Part shown: piece by piece, positions 1 through 6,736 of the stretch
How the letters are laid out: the number at the start of each line of letters is the position of its first letter
Numbering within the stretch: position 1 is the stretch's first letter
NCBI GenBank assembly: GCA_022836615.1
Contig: MU405486.1
Coordinates: 1-19,160 of the forward strand
Source: Annulohypoxylon bovei var. microspora
Taxonomy: Eukaryota > Ascomycota > Sordariomycetes > Xylariales > Hypoxylaceae
Direction of reading: 5' to 3'
DNA length: 19,160 bases
Made by a program: the position numbers and the translations under genes
Notes under the pieces: generated by a model
Told to the model about the DNA's origin: nothing
Databases searched by the model: none
Seen by the model: the letters and a program-made list of their open reading frames with translations, nothing else

Positions 1-580
1 ATAAAATATAAATTATTATATATAAAAAGTTTAAATATTAAATTAATAAAAATTAAAAAACGTTTATAACGTTAAAAAGTTTTATATAAATTAAAGTTAA
101 ATAATTTAATAATTTTTTTTTCATTAAAAACGAAAAATTATAAATTTTAAACTTTTAAAAAATTATTACATTAAATTAATTTTTAATATTTAAGTTTTAT
201 TATTAATTTTTATTACATTTATTTAACTTTCGATAATATTTTATAAAAATATAATCCGGAAACTTATAAACTTTTTTAAATAATTTAATATTTAATTAAT
301 TTTAATTTATATTAAATATTTAAATGAACTTATTTTTAATTTCGTAATGTATTTATATAAAAACATTTATTTATTTAAAAATAATTAAACTTTTTTTTCG
401 ATGTTTATTATTACATTAAATTTATATATATTATTTATTTAAATAATTTAAATAAATAAATACTTAAATATTACATTTTAATATATATTTAAATATTATT
501 TTATATTAAAAACACATTATATAATCTTATAATATTATCATTAAATACCTTTTACTTATATTGTTTAAATTTGTACAATG
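1..580. repeat. Extremely AT-rich block, probable RIP-mutated AT isochore edge
   Basis: By hand count, about 47 of 580 bases are G or C (roughly 8%). The block is dominated by TA, AA and TT steps and has no open frame of useful length. About 7 of the roughly 18 Gs sit in CpG, well above the one or so expected from composition, whereas CpA/TpG steps are scarce. This matches the known fungal RIP process, which mutates mainly CpA to TpA in repeats. The block ends abruptly near 580. It is too decayed for me to identify an original element. A mitochondrial insertion is an alternative, but I see no recognisable mitochondrial gene. Confidence 0.7.
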
Positions 581-1069
581 CTCGGAGATACCCGGAGCTC
601 TCGGTTGCGGCCTTGGCCGGAGCGGGGCCGGGGGGGAAGGCCTGTAGCTTCCTCAGGTGCTTTTATCAGTCGGGTGATATTACTTCCCCAAGTAGGTATG
701 TACATATCTAGGCGATGCCAACATGTACTTATGGAATAATCAAGGGGGGAGTATCAGGCGATTATCTTTGTCTTAAGAAAAAAGAACATACCTACATGTA
801 GCTTAAGGTATAATTTCCAATCCGACCTCGGGCTAGAATATTTTGAACGGTAGGTTCTGGCAATGTCCTACGTCATCGGAAACCGAATCGGATCGTTGCT
901 CAACTAATTCGGCTTTTCGGCCTTAGTTCCATAAAAAAACATTATGACTATATGATGTAGGTAGATTATATCTGCAATCGGAACGACGCCACTGATGGTT
1001 GCTCTTTACATAGTTTAGGTTCACGTATTTACCTACCTATAAATCCTTTTGGATATCTTGAAAAGACCA
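581..1069 (+). promoter_or_regulatory. Spacer and presumed promoter of the MFS gene
   Basis: No gene is visible here. A GC-rich patch (about 596-640, with GGCC and G7 runs) immediately follows the AT block. Several TAGGTA/ACCTAC motifs follow (near 690, 786, 957 and 1031). A TATAAAT box at 1038-1044 lies only 26-32 bp upstream of the first ATG. If it is the real TATA element, the leader is very short, or transcription starts elsewhere. Confidence 0.4.
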
Positions 1070-2815
1070 ATGATGTCAATACCTAAAGACGAGGATGACT
1101 CTGAACACTCCCGTAGTAGGTCTTCTGGAATACTAGTCCCAGATGCCGATTCCCCCGCAACCGCGTCCAGTTGGAATCCATCTAATTGCGACTGTTCTCA
1201 GGCCGAAAAGTATCATGATGGTCACCGGCCGTGTACTCTCGACCAACGTGCGTCCCAGATCTGCGCGACCGGTCGGGATGATCCGGACGGACTCTCGAGG
1301 TCTCTTTCACGAACGGTTTCCCGTCGGGACACCGTCCTGTCTCGGGTACGCTCCAGACCAGTAGTGCCGCCATTCAGCCACCCGCTTGCCGAGGTGAGAA
1401 CTGGCCAAGACTGTCTCGTCGACTTCGACGGGCCTGATGACCCCTATCACCCCTTAAATTGGCCGCGGAACAAGAAAGTATTGACGACGCTCCTCTATGG
1501 CCTAGTCACTATGAGCGCCACCTGGGCTTCCTCATCATATTCTGCGGGCACGGCGCAGATTGCCGAACAATTCAACGTCGGCAAACAAGTAGCCACGCTG
1601 GGCACAACTCTCTTTCTTCTTGGTTTCGGTATAGGACCCTTACTCTGGGCACCACTGTCAGAGGTTTATGGTAGACGTGTGGCAGTGCTCACACCTATGT
1701 TTATCTCCATATGCTTTTCATTCGGAGCTGCGACCGCTAAGGATTTCCAGACTCTCATGCTGATGCGGTTCTGGGGCGCTATATTCGCCTCGGCGCCGGT
1801 CACAAATACCGGCGGGGTCCTCGGGGACCTGTTCACGCCGGCATATCGAGGTATTGCAATGGCAGGGTATGCGATGGCTGTTGTGGGCGGACCTACTCTA
1901 GGACCCATCGTGTCGGCCGCCGTCGTGGTGCAACCAAATCTCGGCTGGCGTTGGACCGAATACACGACTGGGATGCTACAATCCGTTGTCTTAGTCTTTG
2001 CTATCATCTTCATCGATGAGACTTATCCGCCAAGGCTCCTCATGACCAAGGCGCGTCGGTTGCGGTTTGAGACGGGCAACTGGGCATTGCACACAAAGTT
2101 CGAGGAATGGGATGTTAGCATCATGGAACTCGCGAGGAAGTTTCTTGTCCGACCCATCCAGTTGCTCTGCACGCCTATTTGTTTCCTTGTTGCACTATAT
2201 GCCAGCTTTTGTTATGGAATACTCTATATGCAGCTCGGGGCCGTCCCCATCATATTCGGCGAAGTCAGGGGTTGGTCATTATTACCAGCCGAGCTACCCT
2301 TCTTAGCCCTTCTCCTTGGCTCTCTCACTGGTGCGGGCATCAATATGTTTAACCAGCTCTACTACAATAAGGCCTATCACGCGGCCGGCGATAAACCTGT
2401 TCCTGAAAAGAGGCTCCCTCCGATGATGCTAGGATCTATACTTTTCGCAGCTGGTCAATTCCTTACCGGCTGGACAGCGGACCCGGCTGTTGCGCATTGG
2501 ATCGTACCTATTATCGGGTTATATATTTCCGGGTGCGGCTTCAACACGATCTTCCAGGCCGCGTTAAACTACCTCGTCGATACGTTCCAGATGTATGCAG
2601 CCAGCGCCGTAGCCGCCAACACGTTCATGCGCAGCTGTTTCGCGGCCGCGTTCCCGCTCGTCGTCACGCCCCTTTATCACAACATCGGGGTCGGGCCCGG
2701 GTCGAGCATATTCGCGGGGTTTGCGTGCTTGCTAATCCCGGTGCCTTATGTATTCTATTTCTTTGGGAGGAGAATTAGAGCTGCCAATAAATGGAGCAAG
2801 AGCAGCGTGTTTTGA
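1070..2815 (+). CDS. MFS drug/proton antiporter, DHA1 family (581 aa)
   Basis: Predicted plasma-membrane exporter that would use the proton gradient to expel drugs, toxins or polyamines; the substrate cannot be read from sequence. The first ~110 residues are hydrophilic, Ser/Arg-rich and presumably cytosolic. Then comes the pre-TM1 motif GPDDPYHPLNWP (about 121-132), which is typical of fungal DHA1 transporters. Motif A is LSEVYGRR (196-203) between TM2 and TM3, and motif C is GGPTLGP (273-279) in TM5. Hydrophobic segments continue to about residue 570, consistent with 12 helices. Length is normal for the family and there is no intron. An in-frame TAA lies at 1040-1042. The open frame can be extended back to a TTG at 1049, but the first ATG is 1070 (ATGATG), so I use that start. 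A short upstream exon cannot be excluded. It lies 490 bp from the AT-rich block. Confidence 0.9.
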   Translation: MMSIPKDEDDSEHSRSRSSGILVPDADSPATASSWNPSNCDCSQAEKYHDGHRPCTLDQRASQICATGRDDPDGLSRSLSRTVSRRDTVLSRVRSRPVVPPFSHPLAEVRTGQDCLVDFDGPDDPYHPLNWPRNKKVLTTLLYGLVTMSATWASSSYSAGTAQIAEQFNVGKQVATLGTTLFLLGFGIGPLLWAPLSEVYGRRVAVLTPMFISICFSFGAATAKDFQTLMLMRFWGAIFASAPVTNTGGVLGDLFTPAYRGIAMAGYAMAVVGGPTLGPIVSAAVVVQPNLGWRWTEYTTGMLQSVVLVFAIIFIDETYPPRLLMTKARRLRFETGNWALHTKFEEWDVSIMELARKFLVRPIQLLCTPICFLVALYASFCYGILYMQLGAVPIIFGEVRGWSLLPAELPFLALLLGSLTGAGINMFNQLYYNKAYHAAGDKPVPEKRLPPMMLGSILFAAGQFLTGWTADPAVAHWIVPIIGLYISGCGFNTIFQAALNYLVDTFQMYAASAVAANTFMRSCFAAAFPLVVTPLYHNIGVGPGSSIFAGFACLLIPVPYVFYFFGRRIRAANKWSKSSVF

Positions 2816-3572
2816 AAAGCACCTATTTAAAATTTGCATGGCAGTGGTGTTTGGGATGAGATACCAGGGAACATCATGAGTCATTCTTAACTCGTACATA
2901 TTTAATCAGTAATTGATAGACATATAGTATTCATTATACATAGGTATTTATACTTTATACAATCCTTTGATTATCATGGAGGATAAATTCATTTGGTCTT
3001 GGAAGAAAGCCCCTGAGTTTTCTACGTGGCGCGCAAGTTTAGACCAGAGAATAGCTAATGCCGACATTAACCCTTTTTCTGTATCTTCATAACACTCAGA
3101 AATATCTATGAATAGAAACAAGTACCAACCAATTAATATGCTCTAATAATTCGGCAAATAGCTGAACGGATGAATGCCTGCATATTCGCAGCTAGATATG
3201 TAGGCTGTCGTATATTATATGCAGAAAGCCACCGAATTATTGATTTTTTAGCAATACTCGGAAGACGCCATCTCGTATCAGTAGCCGTCTGCTGGTAGCC
3301 GATGACGAAGCCTGGAAGCATCAGGGGCCATTTCTTGCTGGATCGTCGATATGAAACAGAGAACCCGGTGAGGCTCTTGCGAAGCAAGGCACCGGCATCG
3401 TCCCACCGGAATAAAAACCTGAGCGTGTCGCTCGTGCAACAATGGGCTGAGAATATCTGATACCGAGTTCCCGGCATCTCAACATCCCATACGAAGCAAG
3501 GACTAGATGGAGGCTAAAAAAAAACTTGAAGAGCACTAATAATAAAAACCTTGAAAATATAGGGCTGGAAAA
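2816..3572. other. Spacer between MFS gene and tRNA, no supported gene
   Basis: AT-leaning intergenic DNA. A 114-codon minus-strand frame at 3133-3477 begins with ATG but resembles nothing I recognise, and another open minus-strand frame overlaps it, so I do not call it. AATAATTCGG (3145-3154) and its exact inverse CCGAATTATT (3232-3241) flank a 77-bp segment. This might be a trace of a small inverted-repeat element, but 10 bp is weak evidence. Confidence 0.5.
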
Positions 3573-3590
3573 AGGGGTCGAAAGACCCCT
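3573..3590. repeat. Perfect 7-bp hairpin with GAAA tetraloop next to an A14 tract
   Basis: AGGGGTC-GAAA-GACCCCT forms a 7-bp stem closed by a GNRA-type loop on the plus strand. It abuts the 14-A run at 3591-3604. In the direction of the tRNA transcript it lies just beyond the T14 terminator, so it is probably outside that RNA. No function is established. Confidence 0.5.
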
Positions 3591-3604
3591 AAAAAAAAAA
3601 AAAA
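3591..3604 (-). terminator. T14 RNA polymerase III terminator of the tRNA gene
   Basis: Fourteen consecutive A on the plus strand, read as T14 on the tRNA strand, begin 41 nt downstream of the tRNA 3' end. This is the first run of four or more T after the gene. Oligo-T on the non-template strand is the established pol III stop signal. Confidence 0.8.
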
Positions 3605-3644
3605 TTGATTCGACGTATCTCTAGAAGAGATGCATCGGGAATTG

Positions 3645-3776
3645 AGCCCGATGCGGGGGTCGAACCCGCAACCTTGAGATTAAGAGTCTCACGCTATTGA
3701 CAATGTTAGTATATGATGTAGGAATCAAATCCGATGACTGATATTTACTAACCTCTACCGATTGAGCTAACCGGGC
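3645..3776 (-). tRNA. tRNA-Lys (anticodon CTT) interrupted in the D-arm by a 59-bp GT-AG insertion
   Basis: With 3694-3752 removed, the minus strand reads as a complete 73-nt tRNA. The acceptor stem GCCCGGT (3776-3770) pairs with ATCGGGC (3652-3646) with one G-U. The D-stem is GCTC/GAGC. The anticodon stem is TGAGA/TCTCA around loop CTCTTAA, with anticodon CTT at 3684-3682. The variable loop is AGGTT, the T-stem is GCGGG/CCCGC and the T-loop TTCGACC. Base 73 is T, as in yeast tRNA-Lys. The A box (3769-3758, TAGCTCAATCGG) and B box (3666-3656, GGTTCGACCCC) match pol III consensus exactly. The A-to-B gap is about 91 nt, stretched by the insertion. A TATATA (3802-3807) lies 26-31 bp upstream, as in fission yeast tRNA genes. 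There is no insertion at the usual 37/38 site. Every stem is intact, which argues for a selected gene rather than a relic. Confidence 0.9.
3694..3752 (-). other. Spliceosomal-type intron within the tRNA-Lys gene (59 nt)
   Basis: Read on the minus strand, the segment begins GTTAGT (3752-3747), the same donor hexamer as the TRS65 intron in this window. It contains an exact TACTAAC branch box (3711-3705) and ends CAATAG (3699-3694). The branch A is 12 nt from the 3' end. Size and spacing fit Pezizomycotina pre-mRNA introns. Removing it restores the D-stem (position 24 joined to 25). Because AG occurs at both edges, the cut point can slide by up to 2 nt, but only this register gives GT-AG. Splicing itself is inferred, not seen. 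Confidence 0.8.
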
Positions 3777-3801
3777 TGTGATGATTCGCTTAGAACTGGC
3801 G

Positions 3802-3807
3802 TATATA
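3802..3807 (-). promoter_or_regulatory. TATA-like element upstream of the tRNA gene
   Basis: TATATA lies 26-31 bp upstream of tRNA base 1. Upstream TATA elements at about this distance are known to direct TFIIIB in fission yeast tRNA genes. The match here is by position and sequence only. Confidence 0.45.
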
Positions 3808-3809
3808 TC

Positions 3810-5680
3810 GGTAGTGTAAAAAGGTAGGCACGGAGCTCCGACATTGTGCCGGTCGCTCTTGCCCTAATCCCCTGACTAATCACTGGTAGCGAGGCTGCGA
3901 TTGTTTCTCCTACTTGGTTCTTTAAACCGATTAGTCTCTACAAAGTAGGTAGGTAGTTATTGTTTTTCGACGACTATTCAGCTGATCTACAGGTACTAAT
4001 TATTGGGGGTGAGACTTTTAGTAAGTACCTATTTAGAGTAGCTTCTTTGTTTCACAAGCAAGACGCCTCATTCTCTTGTCATCATATACAATGGCCCTTA
4101 AAAACCACACACATCGAAAGGAATCAAGGCGAGTTTCAAAGACTAAAAGGACCAACTGACTGAAGCCTATTCTTGTGAGCACTCGTCGATATTTTTAGGA
4201 CATTTTAACAAGAAGTTAATAATAACATTGAAGGCTTCAAATAAAAATTTCAAGCGCATCATCACCTACCTATTAACAAGAAGGCTGTGCTTCGAACCAC
4301 GTGCCTTGATGATGACTTACCAGGATGACTGACAAGGCAGGCGAATGAACTAAGTTTCTTGTTTGAGCCTCCATTCCTTGCAGTTCAACTTGGAGGCTCC
4401 ATATTGATGGCGTTGGCCTTCGTATGGAAATGTTTCCGAATCAAGATAGGTCGTTGGGACTTTGGGGGTTGTGGTTGTGAGGGAACTCTCTGCTGCACAA
4501 CTAAACGTCTTTCAACTTGTTTCCTGTCACCGCTTAACATACTGTTTTTTTCAAGTATGAGTATTGCAGTGATGAACAGGAAATTGACTATCCTTTAAGT
4601 TATTAAGAATGTCTCACATGACCAGCATGACATGTTATCAAGATTAACCAACTTCCAATGATGTCCACTTAGCCACTTAGCCACTTAGTTCAGGATCACT
4701 TCTTCCTCTATGTTTATTGGATGACCAATAAGAGCATCAAGCCAATCCAATCCTAAAACATTTAGTACGTACTGTCTTAAATTCTATGGATGGTCCCTGA
4801 CGCTAGCTATTTTTATCCAGTCGGATTTTACCATGCGATTTAGTTACGCCATATTTAAATCATCCTGCTTTCAATCATTCAATCATTCGTCATCCTTTCT
4901 AGGTATTTGAATGGAATCTTGATTCGTCACAGCAATTAATATTCGCTTCTTCGTACATATTTGATTATCAGCTATCCTTTTTGTATGCTGACTTGAACTA
5001 TGAATCTAGCTTCGGTCACTTACCTTACATTAGAAAACCGTTCCACTGATGCGCACAAGGATTGACTAAGTGCTGACAATTAATCAAGCAATTAATCGCG
5101 GAGTGGGAAGGGCCCCCTGATCTACAGCGCCAATCTGCTGACGACCCCTAAAAAGGTGAAGCCATCTTGAACTATATGTTGAAGTCTCGGGGCCATGAAA
5201 CACTAAGCATCACTAAGCATGCAGGTGCTCGATATCGTGATGTTTATCAAATTGTATCCCGAGAATTGAAACAATCAGATTGATTTCATAAAACTCGCCA
5301 GCACTACGTACATAGATAATAGGTACTACCGTCACATGTACAACAGTTCGACGTTGCACTATGTATGGCGGGCCGTTAATCTTTGAGGCTCGAGCTAATA
5401 AAAGAATTCCAAGCATCTATGTATCAACTTCTAGCTTCTGGTTAGACCTGATTGGGGTCAAAGCTTGCACGCATCAAGGTCAGATTTCTTGATTCTTATT
5501 TGCACCGTACGTACGGTATATGCCACAAGCAGAGCCTCGTGGACCCCTGACCTTGTAGCTTGTGTCTTCAATGAACTCTTGTCGCGGTCATAGGTCATGG
5601 TTCTTTCAACGCCATACCTTACCGCGCGCTATGCTATTCTTTAATAATGACAATAGTGACACAAATGACACAAATGTACA
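3810..5680. other. Gene-poor spacer with small tandem duplications
   Basis: I see no convincing gene. Short open frames at 3960-4163 and 4359-4598 begin with TTG and look random; 5213-5416 (minus) begins with ATG but has no recognisable features. The stretch contains three copies of CCACTTAG (4665-4688), two of CACTAAGCAT (5201-5220), two of TGACACAAA (5657-5674), the palindrome CGGAGCTCCG (3831-3840), the 14-bp palindrome ACCGTACGTACGGT (5504-5517), and ACCTACCT-type motifs at 3945-3956 and 4264-4273. Confidence 0.5.
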
Positions 5681-5720
5681 GTCAATTGAAGGCCACCTAG
5701 CACAGTAGGTTTCAATTGAC
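5681..5720. repeat. Inverted repeat, 10-bp arms plus inner 5-bp arms
   Basis: GTCAATTGAA (5681-5690) is exactly inverted as TTCAATTGAC (5711-5720). Inside the 20-nt spacer, ACCTA and TAGGT pair as well, extending the hairpin across an asymmetric internal loop. It could be a cruciform, a protein-binding site or chance. It lies in no gene. Confidence 0.45.
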
Positions 5721-5926
5721 TTTCAATTTGCCGTTAGCCGCCTGAGGCGCTACTATGGATCGGGCAATGCGATATTGAGATCGATCTTTTTTTATCTGGT
5801 CGTTTCGAAAAGGGAAAGTCGACATCGCGAAGTTGAGATTACCTGGGTAGTATCTTGCCTTCTACTGCATGTACGGCACACCTACCTCTAAGCGAACCAA
5901 ACGCCCCGCGGATGGGTGACGATCAT
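5721..5926. other. Spacer, nothing recognised
   Basis: Unremarkable intergenic sequence with one ACCTACCT motif at 5880-5887. No reading frame or RNA gene is supported. Confidence 0.5.
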
Positions 5927-6395
5927 TTACCTAAATGCCGTTTGCTTGCAGGTTGGTACCTGCAGTATGCAGGAGAATATGCAGGAGAACACGCAGCAGG
6001 ATCTGGGTCCTTGGCGAAGGTGTAAACGAAGATAATTCGCCCAGTTTGCAAGTTCGCCCTCCCTCTTAAACCAAATGCACGCAAGAGCGCCTACAAGCCA
6101 TCTTGTTCGCTTCCCAGTGCCGGCAGGGGAATTAAAATTACAGATGTCCCAAAATGGACGCGACAGGGTCTTCAACGCGGAATGTTGATGAGTGGTTGGT
6201 AGATTCGCAGGGGTCCAAGATAATGACCAGCCAGTAGAATCGTCTCCTGGAAGCCATATGGACCAGAAGAGAACCACTCAAAGCCAACCAAGGGAACGAC
6301 TGGGGAAACTTACGCGCTACAGCGATGTCTGTCAGCTTTCGAGCGCCTGCAGGACGAGAAGTAGGAGCCACATAGCTGCCAATGCTTTCCAACAT
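5927..6395 (-). CDS. Doubtful two-exon minus-strand gene or relic (first exon 6314-6395)
   Basis: From ATG 6395, which has A at -3, the minus strand encodes 27 residues (MLESIGSYVAPTSRPAGARK...). These look protein-like and end at a canonical GTAAGT donor (6313-6308). If the acceptor is CTTCCAG (ending 6247), the frame continues in phase through 5927-6246 to a TAA, giving 133 aa. Against it, the proposed 67-nt intron has no CTNAY branch site. The second exon is Trp/Cys-rich without recognisable character, and its end contains a 12-bp tandem repeat (5967-5990). I recognise no family. The first exon may be what remains of a once longer gene, or the whole call may be spurious. It is head-to-head with the coiled-coil gene, 341 bp apart. 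Confidence 0.25.
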
Positions 6396-6401
6396 CCTTG
6401 A

Positions 6402-6736
6402 TCCTTTAAATGGCCTAATAATGGTGTAAAAGACCGATTGCGACGCTACCTAGTCATAGTCTTAGCCGCCATACCCCTTTCGACACATCCCACACCCCAA
6501 CTTAGACGGGTTCTGGTGCTTTTCGTTCTTTCTCTACTGTTGCGCTCTCTTACTTTTCTTGGTTGTCGACAACCTAGGTTTTGTTAGGTCGTCCAAGTTG
6601 CCTTCTCTTCTACCAGTGAAACATTACCACCTCGTCTAGGAGACCGAGTCAATAATCTCTTGGCCCAGGTTGTAACTCTCCACATTCCAACTACCCAGTC
6701 GACTAGTCATGAGGACAAGGGAGTAGATCAAGCACC
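6402..6736 (+). promoter_or_regulatory. Promoter and leader of the coiled-coil gene
   Basis: Pyrimidine-rich stretches (about 6515-6560 and 6600-6615) are typical of fungal core promoters and leaders. Two overlapping palindromes are present: GGTTGTCGACAACC (6561-6574) and AACCTAGGTT (6571-6580). No clear TATA is seen. The start site is not determinable. Confidence 0.4.
6709..6726 (+). promoter_or_regulatory. Upstream ORF of five codons
   Basis: ATG AGG ACA AGG GAG TAG encodes MRTRE and ends 10 nt before the main ATG at 6737. If the transcript includes it, it would be translated by scanning ribosomes and could limit initiation on the main frame. The -3 base is T, so leaky scanning is likely. 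Confidence 0.5.

Noticed and set aside
949..961. 13-nt match TATATGATGTAGG to the tRNA intron (3710-3722)
   Set aside because: By my rough estimate a few 13-mer matches are expected by chance in a 19-kb window, so this is not evidence for a mobile intron family.
3133..3477. 114-codon minus-strand frame upstream of the tRNA
   Set aside because: No recognisable motif or promoter, and another open minus-strand frame overlaps it; likely chance.
3694..3752. Alternative reading of the tRNA insertion as an ordinary tRNA-endonuclease intron
   Set aside because: It is not at the 37/38 anticodon-loop site, and the donor, TACTAAC box and acceptor all match spliceosomal signals.
4280..4310. TTCGAA-containing segment resembling a tRNA T-arm
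   Set aside because: The bases flanking the loop do not form a 5-bp T-stem on either strand and no acceptor or anticodon arm is present.
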